From CAWHMN01 sp051001135 (GTDB taxonomy: Bacteria; Acidobacteriota; Terriglobia; Terriglobales; Acidobacteriaceae): a DNA stretch of 64,000 bases. The stretch is from positions 1 to 64,000 of the forward strand of contig JBPCNO010000107.1 in NCBI GenBank assembly GCA_051001135.1. Direction: 5' to 3'. The notes beneath the pieces are model-generated. The model was given only the letters and a program-made list of their open reading frames with translations, searched no databases and was not told where the DNA came from. Both the position numbers and the translations under genes were made by a program. Of the stretch, positions 25,675 through 34,369 are shown piece by piece; within the stretch, counting starts at the first letter, position 1; each line of letters begins with the position of its first letter.

Positions 25675-26667
25675 CTACAGTATCTTCTTCCCGAACGCCG
25701 AAGAGATCAGCTCTACCGCCAGGTGCGCGGTGCGGTTGTGTTCGTCGATTACCGGATTCACCTCGACGATCTCGAAGCTCAGCATGCGTCCATGGTCGGC
25801 CAGAATTTCCATGGCCAGGTGCGCCTCGCGATAGGTCGCGCCGCCGCGCACCGGCGTGCCCACACCCGGCGCGTCCTCCGGATCGATCCAGTCCATGTCC
25901 AGCGACACGTGGTAGCCGGCGGTGCCGCGTCCGGCCGCGCGCAGCGCCTCTTCCATCACTGTCCGCATCCCGCGCTCGTCGATGTCGCGCATGGTGTAGA
26001 CCTCGCTGATGCCCGCGCGTTTGATATTTTCCTTCTCCGTCGCATCGATGTCGCGTACGCCGATCAGCACCACGTTGTCCGGCGCCACTTTCGGGGAGAA
26101 ATCATAGATACACGCAAGCTGCTCCGGCCCCAGTCCCATCAGCGCCGCTAGCGGCATGCCGTGCACGTTCCCGCTGGGCGAGGTCTCCGGCGTGTTGATG
26201 TCGGAATGCGCATCGATCCAGATCAGCCCGATCTTCTGCCCCTTGCGCCGGTAGAACTCCGCCACACCCGAGACCGAGCCCGCCGCCACCGAGTGATCGC
26301 CGCCCAGCACCACCGGGGTCATGCCCTCTTCGAGCGACTTGATCACCAGGTCGGCGGTCTTGACGCAGGTCTCGCGGATCTCCTTGATATACTTCGCGTT
26401 CTCCTCGCCCGGCTTCTTGGTCTCGGCGATGGCTACGGCGATGTTGCCGCCATCCGTCACCACGTGCCCCAGCGCCTCCAGATGCGCCTCCAGCCCAGCC
26501 ACCCGCACGGCAGATGGACCCATGTCCACGCCGCGCCGTGACTGCCCCAGATCGAGCGGCACGCCGATCACCCGGATCTGGCGTGGCGGCAGCGATTGCA
26601 CCCCGCTGTACATGGGTTGGTGGCCGCGCGTGGTCTCTACGTGGAGCGAGTCTTCGTTCTTCGGCAT
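25675..26667 (-). CDS. rocF: Arginase (ureohydrolase family)
   Basis: Hydrolyses arginine to ornithine and urea with a di-manganese centre in the cytosol. 330 residues with all metal motifs: GGDHS (122-126), DAHSD (152-156), SLDMDWIDPEDAPGVGTP and the EVNPVIDEHNRTA end motif. The N-terminal ~25 residues are extra to the fold and a Met at residue 19 is an alternative start. The nearest neighbour is asnS, 32 bases upstream on the same strand, but no functional link is clear. Confidence 0.9.
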   Translation of the reverse strand: MPKNEDSLHVETTRGHQPMYSGVQSLPPRQIRVIGVPLDLGQSRRGVDMGPSAVRVAGLEAHLEALGHVVTDGGNIAVAIAETKKPGEENAKYIKEIRETCVKTADLVIKSLEEGMTPVVLGGDHSVAAGSVSGVAEFYRRKGQKIGLIWIDAHSDINTPETSPSGNVHGMPLAALMGLGPEQLACIYDFSPKVAPDNVVLIGVRDIDATEKENIKRAGISEVYTMRDIDERGMRTVMEEALRAAGRGTAGYHVSLDMDWIDPEDAPGVGTPVRGGATYREAHLAMEILADHGRMLSFEIVEVNPVIDEHNRTAHLAVELISSAFGKKIL

Positions 26668-26699
26668 TTGACTTTCCTGTCAGTAACTTGAGCAAACCC

Positions 26700-28073
26700 T
26701 TAAGGATAGATTCGGTTCAGCGTGCGGGCAAACGGAATCGTTTCGCGGACATGCTCCAGCCCGCAGATCCATGCCACGGCCCGCTCGATGCCCATACCGA
26801 AGCCGGAATGCGGCACCGATCCGTAGCGGCGCAGATCGAGATACCACTGGAAGGACTCCAGCGGCAGCTTGTGCTCCTCGATGCGCTGCTTCAGCAGGTC
26901 GTAAGAAGCAATACGCTGCGATCCGCCGATGATCTCCCCGTAGCCTTCCGGCGCCAGCACATCCACGCACAGCGCGAACTTGGGATCCACCGGGTCCGGC
27001 TCCATGTAGAAGGCCTTCACCGCCGCCGGATAGCGATGCACCATCACCGGCCGATCAAACTGCGACGAGATATATGTCTCATCCGGCGAGCCGAAATCGT
27101 TGCCGTACTCGAACAGGTGCTCGATCAGTCCCTGGGCATGCGCGTCGTTGAGCATCTGCGCGGCCTGGTCGTAACTGATCTTCGGGAACGGCGCCTGGAT
27201 GACCTGCAGCTTGGCCACATCGCGGTTTAGCACCTTCAGGTCCGCAGCGCGCCGCTCCAGCACCCGGCCGACGATGAAGCTGAGAAAGTTCTCCGCCAGC
27301 CGCATCAGGTCGTTGAGGTCGGCGTAGGCCAGCTCCGGCTCCACCATCCAGAACTCGGTCAGGTGCCGCCGGGTCTTCGACTTCTCCGCGCGAAACGTCG
27401 GCCCGAAGCTGTATACCTTGCCCAGCGCCAGCGCCGTGCTCTCGATATACAACTGGCCGCTCTGCGTCAAAAACGCCTCGTCGCCGAAGTACTCCACCGG
27501 GAACAACGTGGACGTGCCTTCGCATGCTGCGGGCGTCAACACCGGCGAATCCGTCAGAATGAAGCCGTTGTCGTCCAGATAATCGCGCGCTGCCTTGATG
27601 ATCTCCGCGCGGATGCGCAGGATGGCGGACTGCCGCGGCGTGCGAATCCACAAGTGTCGATGCTCCATCAGGAAATCGACGCCGTGCTCCTTCGGCGTAA
27701 TGGGGAACGGTTGGTCTTCCGGCACCCGCTGGATGATCTCGACATTCTCGACATCGAGTTCGAAACCCCCCGGCGCACGCTCATCCGCCCGCACCTTGCC
27801 GGTCACGATCACGCTCGACTCCTGCGTGAGCCGGCGTGTGGACTCGAAGATCTCCGCGCTCACCGCTGCCTTCGGCATCACGCCCTGCACCGTGCCCGTG
27901 CCGTCGCGAAAGATGGGAAACAGCAGCTTGCCGCTGGCCCGCATGTTGTAGAGCCAGCCGTGGAGCGTCACCCGTTCACCCTCATGTTGCGCCAGCGTAG
28001 CGATGGTCGCGGGAGCCGCCGCCGCCCCTGTTGTGGTCTTCTCTTGCGTCTCTTCTGTCGTCGGTTCTGTCAT
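26700..28073 (-). CDS. asnS: Asparaginyl-tRNA synthetase
   Basis: Class IIb aminoacyl-tRNA synthetase, 457 residues. An OB-fold anticodon-binding domain (about 25-125: VTLHGWLYNMRASGKLLFPI) precedes the catalytic domain with motif 2 FRAEKSKTRRHLTEFWMVEP and motif 3 GFGMGIERAVAWICG. The FRAE..TRRHL..EF pattern and ~460-residue length fit AsnRS rather than AspRS. An N-terminal Thr/Glu/Ala-rich tail (1-22) is additional. Confidence 0.92.
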   Translation of the reverse strand: MTEPTTEETQEKTTTGAAAAPATIATLAQHEGERVTLHGWLYNMRASGKLLFPIFRDGTGTVQGVMPKAAVSAEIFESTRRLTQESSVIVTGKVRADERAPGGFELDVENVEIIQRVPEDQPFPITPKEHGVDFLMEHRHLWIRTPRQSAILRIRAEIIKAARDYLDDNGFILTDSPVLTPAACEGTSTLFPVEYFGDEAFLTQSGQLYIESTALALGKVYSFGPTFRAEKSKTRRHLTEFWMVEPELAYADLNDLMRLAENFLSFIVGRVLERRAADLKVLNRDVAKLQVIQAPFPKISYDQAAQMLNDAHAQGLIEHLFEYGNDFGSPDETYISSQFDRPVMVHRYPAAVKAFYMEPDPVDPKFALCVDVLAPEGYGEIIGGSQRIASYDLLKQRIEEHKLPLESFQWYLDLRRYGSVPHSGFGMGIERAVAWICGLEHVRETIPFARTLNRIYP

Positions 28074-28095
28074 GAGTCTCTCTAAGCCAATAAGG

Positions 28096-28137
28096 AGTCA
28101 TCCTGAGCGCAGTCGAAGGATCTGCGTCTGCCTTTTC
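28096..28137 (+). repeat. Repeat B copy
   Basis: gtcatcctgagcgcagtcga plus aggatctgcgtctgccttttc, between asnS and the TIM-barrel gene. One of the shortest and cleanest copies. Confidence 0.8.
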
Positions 28138-28152
28138 TATACGCCGCGCGCC

Positions 28153-28977
28153 CTAAACCCCAAGCAGGCGGAACGCCGCCGCGGCCTTCATCGCCACCGT
28201 CTCCGGCGCGTCGCCCAGGTTGTGGTGGATCTCGAGCAGCGCCGCCGGCGTGCGCGGCGCGCTCCGCAGCTCATCCATCAGCGGCGGCCAGCCAATCGTC
28301 CCATCCCCCGGCCACAGGTGCGTATCCTTGTCGCCTCCGTTGTCGTGCAGGTGGGTAGAGCCGATCAGCGGCTTCAGCTCCGCCAGCGTGGCCGCTACGC
28401 CCTCGCCCAGGTGCGCGTGCCCGGAGTCGAAGCACACACCCACATCCGTGAAGTGCCCTACGCGAATGATCTCGCGCAGATTCTTCGGTTGCGTGATCTC
28501 GTTCTGAATATTCTCCAGCAGCAGCCGCACGCCCAGCGGCCGGGCAAAGGCCTGCAGGTGTTCCACCGCCGTCAGCGCGTCTTCGAGCGTGCGCTCGTTC
28601 CAGCTTCCATCCCGATCGCCCAGGTGCAACACGAGAAAACGGAAGGGCAGCACCTCCGCCACCTCAAGCGCCCGCTTGACCTCGTCCATCGCCTCGATCC
28701 GGCGCGACTTTTCGCTGTGCACCACGTTCACCGCCGGCGCGCCGCCGCGGCCCATCTCCGTATCCGGATACATGGGCGCATGCAGCGAGTGCGCCTCGAT
28801 CTCCTTTGAGCCAAACCAGCCGGCCATCTCCTTGATGTGCTGCCGGCTGGTGTAGTCGAAGTGCTGGCGCGCGCCAAAGAGCTCGATGGCCTGCGCCCCA
28901 CCGCGCTCCAATAGGTCGAGCAGTCCGGGGTGCAGCCGCTGATTCAGGAAAACATGGGTCGATAAACCTCGAAGCAT
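28153..28977 (-). CDS. Sugar phosphate isomerase/epimerase-like TIM barrel
   Basis: 274 residues of the xylose-isomerase-like (AP-endonuclease family 2) barrel: STHVFLNQRLHPGLLDLLER, IEAHSLHAPMYPDTE, FLVLHLGDRDGS, LLLENIQNE (metal-binding Glu), VGVCFDSGHAHLGEG (Asp/His) and STHLHDNGGDKDTHLWPGDG, where His and Asp complete the metal site. The catalytic metal ligands look intact; the sugar substrate is unknown. Confidence 0.8.
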   Translation of the reverse strand: MLRGLSTHVFLNQRLHPGLLDLLERGGAQAIELFGARQHFDYTSRQHIKEMAGWFGSKEIEAHSLHAPMYPDTEMGRGGAPAVNVVHSEKSRRIEAMDEVKRALEVAEVLPFRFLVLHLGDRDGSWNERTLEDALTAVEHLQAFARPLGVRLLLENIQNEITQPKNLREIIRVGHFTDVGVCFDSGHAHLGEGVAATLAELKPLIGSTHLHDNGGDKDTHLWPGDGTIGWPPLMDELRSAPRTPAALLEIHHNLGDAPETVAMKAAAAFRLLGV

Positions 28978-29248
28978 AGGGAAGGGTTCCTGCTTCTATC
29001 TTCTCACCCGAGCAGAGATGCTACGATCATGGGCATGCAGAGTTTCCGCAGCCGCCGCTGTTCCTGTTGTACGCGCGTGCGCCGGCGGAGACCTGCTTTG
29101 GCGAGCGGAACGAGCGGCTGATCTCGTTCCATTCAGGTTTCTTCGACGGCTCACGATCCCCTATCGTGGGCCGTTTGCATTTGGGGCCGGGGTCTCTGCT
29201 CTCAGCCCTTCAACCACCCAGTCGACAGATGTCAGAGGAGGAGTAGCC

Positions 29249-29830
29249 ATGAGTAGGATTCTTACGGAAGTTCTTGAGGCGAATGCCAAGTACAGCGCCG
29301 GCTTCGGCGCGAAGGCGAACCTCGCCATGCCGCCCGCCCGCGGTTTCGCGATCCTCACCTGCATGGATGCGCGTCTGGATCCGGCAAAGTACGCCGGTCT
29401 TTCGGAAGGCGATGCGCACGTGATACGCAACGCCGGAGGACGCGCGACCGACGATGCCATCCGCTCGCTGGTCATCAGCTACAAGCTGCTGGGCACGCGG
29501 GAGTTCTTCGTCATCCACCACACCAACTGCGGCATGGAGTTTTTCTCCAACCAGGTGATCCGTGGCCTTCTGGCGAATAGTCTCGAGACCGCGCAGTTAA
29601 GCGCTGAAGGCTTCAAGGACATCGGCAAAGGACCGGGCTCGCGCGCCGGAGAGTTCCTGGAGTGGCTGACCATCACCGATCAGCGGCAGTCCGTGATCGA
29701 CGACGTGGGGCGGATTCGCACCCATCCTCTGGTGCCGGGATCGATCCCCATCTACGGCTATGTGTTCGACGTGAAGAGCGGGAAGCTGGTCGAAGTGGAA
29801 GGCGCGCGGACTGCGGGCGCGGCACGCTAG
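29249..29830 (+). CDS. Beta-class carbonic anhydrase
   Basis: 193 residues. Zinc ligands of the beta class are visible: Cys38 with the Asp40/Arg42 dyad in CMDARLD, and His91/Cys94 in HHTNCGM. GDAHVIRNAGGRATDDAIRS is the usual active-site loop. The start at 29249 is set by the AGAGGAG site just before it; an open frame continues 77 codons upstream but without protein character. Converts CO2 to bicarbonate in the cytosol. Monocistronic. Confidence 0.9.
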   Translation: MSRILTEVLEANAKYSAGFGAKANLAMPPARGFAILTCMDARLDPAKYAGLSEGDAHVIRNAGGRATDDAIRSLVISYKLLGTREFFVIHHTNCGMEFFSNQVIRGLLANSLETAQLSAEGFKDIGKGPGSRAGEFLEWLTITDQRQSVIDDVGRIRTHPLVPGSIPIYGYVFDVKSGKLVEVEGARTAGAAR

Positions 29831-29853
29831 CGACTCCGAGCCTCTCAACCACA

Positions 29854-29925
29854 CCGTCATCCTGAGCGGAGCCGGTCTTGCCCCACGCGCAGGATCGGCG
29901 CAGTCGAAGGACCTGCGTCTGCCTT
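29854..29925 (+). repeat. Repeat B copy with internal insertion
   Basis: cgtcatcctgagcggagccg is separated by about 25 bases from cgcagtcgaaggacctgcgt, so the two conserved ends are further apart than in the copy at 28096. Confidence 0.7.
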
Positions 29926-29950
29926 CAACTCAGCAGCAAGATGAGATCGA

Positions 29951-31792
29951 TCAATATCCCGCGGCCTTGCCAAAATGATGGCGGTGATCCTGCCCTCCTT
30001 CAAGCATGCCGGTCTTCGGATCGACCGCGATGCACTCGCCATCGGACCAGTGGCCGCCCTCTTCCACCGTGTAGCCATCGCCCTTGAGTTGCTCCGTCAC
30101 GCCCTGGGGAAACCCCGCCTCCAGATAGAGCACGTCCGGCAGATACTGGTGGTGGAAGCGCGGCGCATCCACCGCCTGCTGGATGTTCAGGCCGCCTTCC
30201 GCCACGCTGAGAAAGATGTTGGCGACGGTGGTGGTGATGCGCGGGCCGCCGGGCGAGCCCAGCACCATGCGGACCTTGCCGTCCCGCAGCACGATGGTCG
30301 GCGTCATGGCCGAGAGCGGCCGCTTCTTCGGCCCAATCGCGTTGTTCGGCCCCTGGATCAGCCCGTACATATTCGGCACGCCCTGCTTGGCCGCGAAGTC
30401 GTCCATCTCGTTGTTCAGCAGAAAGCCCAGTCCGGTTGCCGTCACCTTGGAACCGAAACCATCATTGAGGGTTGTCGTCACGGAAACCGCATCGCCCTCC
30501 GCGTCCATAACCGAGTAATGCGTGGTATCCGTCGATCCTGCCTGCGGCGCTTTGGCCGCCGGCGGAGGCGGCAGAAATCCTGCAGGGCGCGTCAATTCGG
30601 CCGAGGGCGTCGCCCGCACTGGCGCGATGCTCTTCCGCCACGCCGCGGCATAGCCTTCGCTGGTCAGCGCCGCCACCGGAATCGTCGCAAAGTCCGGGTC
30701 GCCCAGATAGTCCGTGCGGTCCATGTACGCCCGCCGATAAGCTTCGGCGATCAGGTGTACCTCCGGAACGGTGCGGTCGCCCAGCTTGCTTAGATCGTAC
30801 GGCGCGAGAATGTTCAGCGTCTCCACCAGCGCAATGCCACCTGAGGACGGAGGCGGCGCGCTCAGTAATTCGTAACCGTGATAGTAGCCAAGAACCGGAT
30901 TGCGTTCCTTCACCCGATAGGCGGCGAGATCGGGTTCGGTAATCAGGCCTCCGTGCGCCTTCATGTCGGCCGCCAACTTTTTCGCGATCTCGCCCCGGTA
31001 GAAGTCCTGGGGATCGTTCGCCACGCGCCGCAGCGTAGCCGCCAGCTCCGGTTGGCGAAAGGTCTCGCCCGCTGCGTAGAAGCGTCCGCCGCGCTGAAAG
31101 ATCCGGGCCGATTCCGGAAACTCCGCCAAGCCCTTATCGTGCAGTGCCGCGGCCTCTTCCGCCGTCAGAATGAATCCATCGGACGCCAGATGGATTGCCG
31201 GCGCCATCGCTCGTTTCAGCCCCAGCTTCCCATATTTCTTTTCCGCGAAGGCCAGCCCGGCGACCGATCCCGGCACCCCGATCGCGCGATATCCCAGCGT
31301 GCTCGCGCCGGGAATCACCGTGCCCTGCGCGTCCAGGTACATATCGCGCGTCGCCGCCATCGGCGCCTGCTCGCGGAAGTCCACGAAGACATCCCGCGCC
31401 GCGCCACCCGAGTTCCGCGCATCCCCACGCAGATGCACCAGCATGAAGCCACCGCCGCCCAGGTTGCCGGCGACGGGGTGGACCACCGCCAGCGCAAAGC
31501 CCGTAGCCACGGCCGCATCCACCGCATTGCCACCCTGCTTCAGGATGTCCACGCCGGCGTCCGTCGCGAGGTGATGCACGCTCACCACCATGGCATGCGG
31601 CGCACGCACCGGCTGTTCTGTACGCCATGCAGCCGCATCGGATTTGGTTTGCTGACCCACGAGGAAGCTCGGGAGAGCGAGAACGCAGGCAGCCATACTG
31701 AAGGCCAGGAGAGAGCAGCGGACCAGAGAGCAGCGGACCAGAGAGCAGCGAACCAGAGGGCAGCGAACCAGAGAGCAGAGAACCCAGGACAT
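29951..31792 (-). CDS. ggt: Gamma-glutamyltransferase, exported
   Basis: Periplasmic Ntn-hydrolase that cleaves gamma-glutamyl bonds of glutathione and matures by self-cleavage. 613 residues: QPVRAPHAMVVSVHHLATDA, NAVDAAVATGFALAVVHPVA, the autocleavage site with nucleophile Thr423 in DTTHYSVMDAEG, LNDGFGSK, LLNNEMDDF, LSAMTPTIVLRDGK and LGSPGGPRI. The N-terminus is odd: four to five LVRCS pentapeptides from a 15-bp tandem repeat (31711-31785) precede the real signal core LLAFSMAACVLALPSFLVG. It starts 22 bases after the broken mscS reading frame ends. Confidence 0.92.
   Translation of the reverse strand: MSWVLCSLVRCPLVRCSLVRCSLVRCSLLAFSMAACVLALPSFLVGQQTKSDAAAWRTEQPVRAPHAMVVSVHHLATDAGVDILKQGGNAVDAAVATGFALAVVHPVAGNLGGGGFMLVHLRGDARNSGGAARDVFVDFREQAPMAATRDMYLDAQGTVIPGASTLGYRAIGVPGSVAGLAFAEKKYGKLGLKRAMAPAIHLASDGFILTAEEAAALHDKGLAEFPESARIFQRGGRFYAAGETFRQPELAATLRRVANDPQDFYRGEIAKKLAADMKAHGGLITEPDLAAYRVKERNPVLGYYHGYELLSAPPPSSGGIALVETLNILAPYDLSKLGDRTVPEVHLIAEAYRRAYMDRTDYLGDPDFATIPVAALTSEGYAAAWRKSIAPVRATPSAELTRPAGFLPPPPAAKAPQAGSTDTTHYSVMDAEGDAVSVTTTLNDGFGSKVTATGLGFLLNNEMDDFAAKQGVPNMYGLIQGPNNAIGPKKRPLSAMTPTIVLRDGKVRMVLGSPGGPRITTTVANIFLSVAEGGLNIQQAVDAPRFHHQYLPDVLYLEAGFPQGVTEQLKGDGYTVEEGGHWSDGECIAVDPKTGMLEGGQDHRHHFGKAAGY
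31711..31785 (-). repeat. 15-bp tandem repeat, 5 copies, in ggt signal region
   Basis: Plus-strand units gagagcagcggacca (x2), gagagcagcgaacca, gagggcagcgaacca and gagagcagagaaccc encode consecutive LVRCS-type pentapeptides. They extend the n-region of the signal peptide. Confidence 0.9.
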
Positions 31793-31814
31793 GCGAGCAG
31801 TCTAGCGCGTCAAC

Positions 31815-32822
31815 TCACTCTGGCTGCGCTCCTTCGCCGTCCTTTCCGCGCTCGCGCAGCCCCGCCCATGCCTCCCGGTCGATCGAGCGCAGATGAATGT
31901 CGCGCTGCGGGAACGGCATCTCAATGCCGGCGTCCGAGAATGCCTGAAAGATTGAGAAATAGAGATCGCTCTTGAGCGTCGCCGGATACTGCACCATCGT
32001 CTAGGTCCACACGCGCAGGATGAAATTGAGCGAGTTGTCGCCGAGATCGTTGAAGATGACCATCGGCGGCGGATCCTTGAGTACCGCGGGATGCTCACCG
32101 GCGAGGCGCAGCAGAATCTCGCGGACCGTCGGCGGATGACTGTTGTAGCCCACGCCCACGGGTACCGCGATGCGCACCTGCGGATCGTTCACCGTCAAGT
32201 TGGTGACCGTGTGGGTAATGAAATTAGAGTTCGGCACAATGATGACAATGTTGTCGTTGGTGCGCACCCAGGTACTGCGGCCGCGGATGTCAATGACATC
32301 GCCATACGTGTCGCCCACCTCGATGCGGTCGCCGATGCGGATCGGCTGCTCAAACAGCAGGATGAGCCCGGCGACAAAGTTGGCCACCACATTCTGCAGG
32401 CCCAGACCAACGCCCAGTCCCAGCGCGCCGCCCACCACCACCAGGCTGTTCAGGTTCAGTCCCAGCAATTCGAGACCGATCACTAAGCCCACGGCGAAGA
32501 TAAGATAGGATCCGACCTTCGCTGCCGCATACTGCTGCGCCGGCGCCAGCGGCGTGTGCTTCAGAACGCGCCGTTGCAGAATCTGCAGCATAAAGCTGGC
32601 TGTGAGTCCCAGCAAGATCAGGAAGACCGCTATCTTCAGCAGGAACACTACAGTGACCGGCACCGTGCCCAGCAGGAAGATGGGCAGGGTGAGATAGTGG
32701 TGCGCGTGCATCCCCGCCGAGCCCAGGAGTGGAGCATAGTAGCTGCCGAAGAAGGCGACCGCGATCAGCACAACGACCGCGATGAAGCCCAGAACCCAGA
32801 CTGCTGTGCGCGATAGCCGCAA
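31815..32822 (-). pseudogene. mscS: MscS-type mechanosensitive channel split by an in-frame TAG
   Basis: Membrane helices (VWVLGFIAVVVLIAVAFFG; VVFLLKIAVFLILLGLTAS; VGSYLIFAVGLVIGLELLG) lead to the pore helix GGALGLGVGLGLQNVVANFV and the beta domain PIRIGDRIEVGDTYGDVIDI typical of small-conductance channels. After LNFILRVWT an amber codon (32001-32003) occurs, and the same frame continues MVQYPATLKSDLYFSIFQAF and IEMPFPQRDIHLRS, exactly the expected family C-terminus. Nothing else is missing. I start at the TTG at 32820-32822 with GGGAGGA 8 bases upstream; a longer ATG start at 32879 would lie in a repeat-B copy. Nonsense mutation, readthrough or sequence error are all possible. Confidence 0.8.
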
Positions 32823-32849
32823 CGCGTCTTCCTCCCGTGCGCCAGATCG

Positions 32850-32903
32850 TGTCTCCCGAGCGAAGCGCGTGGTGCGCAACGCCGAGCGATCTGCGTTTGC
32901 TCC
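32850..32903 (+). repeat. Repeat B, diverged copy upstream of mscS
   Basis: gtgtctcccgagcgaagcgc and gagcgatctgcgtttgctcc retain both conserved ends. It covers the first codons of the longest possible mscS frame, arguing for the downstream TTG start. Confidence 0.6.
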
Positions 32904-32914
32904 TCGCCTCGCAC

Positions 32915-32948
32915 CAAACCGGAGCCAACGTCAAACCGGAGCCAACGT
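32915..32948 (+). repeat. 17-bp direct repeat, 2 copies
   Basis: caaaccggagccaacgt is present twice head to tail in the divergent mscS/ispE region. The purpose is unknown; it could be a regulator site. Confidence 0.7.
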
Positions 32949-33033
32949 TAGGATGCGTGGCGGAGAATACCGGTCTCACGATCTAATATCGAAAGGCCGG
33001 ATCTGCCATGAGCGTCGCTACAATCGAATCTGC

Positions 33034-34143
33034 ATGGCCACCACTGTCCGTTCGTACTCGAAGATCAACCTGGGCCTCGCCATCGGCCCTCCCCGCGCGG
33101 ACGGCTTTCACTCTCTCGCTACCGTCTACCAGACGCTGGCTCTCTGCGATCACGTGCGCATCGATGCCCAGCCCGCTCGCGAGACGCGCATCCGCCTCAC
33201 CACCAGCCTGCCGGAGGATGATCGCCGCGTCCCGCGCAGCCCCAGGAACACCGCCTGGAAGATGGTCGAAGCCGCGCTCAAACTCGCCGGCGCCACGGCT
33301 GAAGTTGCCATTCACATTGAGAAGCACCTGCCTATCCAGGGCGGCCTGGGCGCGGGCTCGGCCAATGCTGTCGCGGCGCTGGCCGGTCTGACGCGCGAGC
33401 TGAAACTGTCCCTCAGCGGCGCGACCCGGCTGCAACTAGCCACCGCCATCGGCTCCGATGTGCCGCTGTTTCTCATCGGCGGAGCGGTGCTCGGCCTGGG
33501 CCGCGGCGAGCAGGTCTTTCCGCTGGAAGATCTTCCGCCGACGCCCTGCGTCATCGCCGTGCCGGAGATCGGCGTCTCCACCCCGCAGGCCTTCCGCGAC
33601 TGGGACGCACGCCACAGCAATGCCGGGGGGCCAGTGCCGGCGCATCCCGCCGGGACCGCTCCGTTGACGCAAGCCGATGCGGCAGTTACACTTGAGGGGT
33701 TGAGTCGGTCGATCGCTGCTGCTTGGAGCGAGCCGCACTCCTCCGGTGTCTTTCCACCGCATGGCCCATCAGGGCCAGCGGAGATCAGGAGAGACCTGGC
33801 CGAGACTCCGCTTCTCGCGCTTGTCCGCACCGGGATCGCCAACGACTTCGAAGAGGTCGTCTTTCGGCAGCATCCTCCCCTTGCTGATATCAAGCGTCTG
33901 CTCGCGAACTCCGGCCGTCCGGAGGACGGAGATTTTCGTCCGGAGGACGGAGATCCTTGTCCGGAGGACGAGGCTCTCTGCGCGGCGCTCTCGGGTTCGG
34001 GTTCGGCGCTGTTCGGCCTGTATCGTTCGCCGCAGGCGGCAGACCGCGCAGCCGGGCGTCTGGCGGACCATGGGATTCGCGCTTTGCGCACGGAGACCTT
34101 GCCCCGCGGGCCGTATTGGGACACGATGATCGTCGCGAACTGA
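33034..34143 (+). CDS. ispE: 4-diphosphocytidyl-2-C-methyl-D-erythritol kinase
   Basis: GHMP kinase of the non-mevalonate isoprenoid pathway. 369 residues (usual about 290): MATTVRSYSKINLGLAIGPP, RADGFHSLATVYQTLAL, the ATP loop PIQGGLGAGSANAVAAL, IGSDVPLFLIGG and CAALSGSGSALFGLY. The excess is two insertions, a Pro/Gly/Ser-rich stretch after the third motif and RPEDGDF-RPEDGDP-CPEDE units from a 21-bp tandem repeat (33916-33972) just before the last motif. The core motifs are intact. It is the first gene of the conserved run ispE / tRNA-Gln / prs / rplY / pth / rpsF-rpsR-rplI. Confidence 0.92.
   Translation: MATTVRSYSKINLGLAIGPPRADGFHSLATVYQTLALCDHVRIDAQPARETRIRLTTSLPEDDRRVPRSPRNTAWKMVEAALKLAGATAEVAIHIEKHLPIQGGLGAGSANAVAALAGLTRELKLSLSGATRLQLATAIGSDVPLFLIGGAVLGLGRGEQVFPLEDLPPTPCVIAVPEIGVSTPQAFRDWDARHSNAGGPVPAHPAGTAPLTQADAAVTLEGLSRSIAAAWSEPHSSGVFPPHGPSGPAEIRRDLAETPLLALVRTGIANDFEEVVFRQHPPLADIKRLLANSGRPEDGDFRPEDGDPCPEDEALCAALSGSGSALFGLYRSPQAADRAAGRLADHGIRALRTETLPRGPYWDTMIVAN
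33916..33972 (+). repeat. 21-bp tandem repeat, 2.7 copies, in ispE
   Basis: cgtccggaggacggagatttt is followed by cgtccggaggacggagatcct and the partial tgtccggaggacgag, encoding RPEDGDF, RPEDGDP and CPEDE. Confidence 0.85.
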
Positions 34144-34180
34144 GACGACCATCGGTAATTCTGGGCAGGGCCAGCAGTGT

Positions 34181-34254
34181 TGGGCGATCGACTAACGGTA
34201 GGTCAAGTGCCTTTGGAGCACTTTGTCTAGGTTCGAATCCTAGTCGCCCAGCCA
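34181..34254 (+). tRNA. tRNA-Gln (anticodon UUG)
   Basis: A complete cloverleaf with encoded CCA. Acceptor tgggcga pairs with tcgccca, discriminator g, then cca. D arm gact/ggtc, anticodon stem agtgc/gcact with loop ctttgga giving anticodon ttg at 34213-34215 (reads CAA), T arm ctagg-ttcgaat-cctag. It lies between ispE and prs. Confidence 0.96.
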
Positions 34255-34369
34255 AAATTCAGCGCCGGAGCAGCACCACCGGCGTGCGGGTGTCGCGGGC
34301 AAACCATACCGCGATGCGTGAACTTGGGAGCAGCACAACCAGCGCCAACCAGCGTGGGAGATCTGTGCG

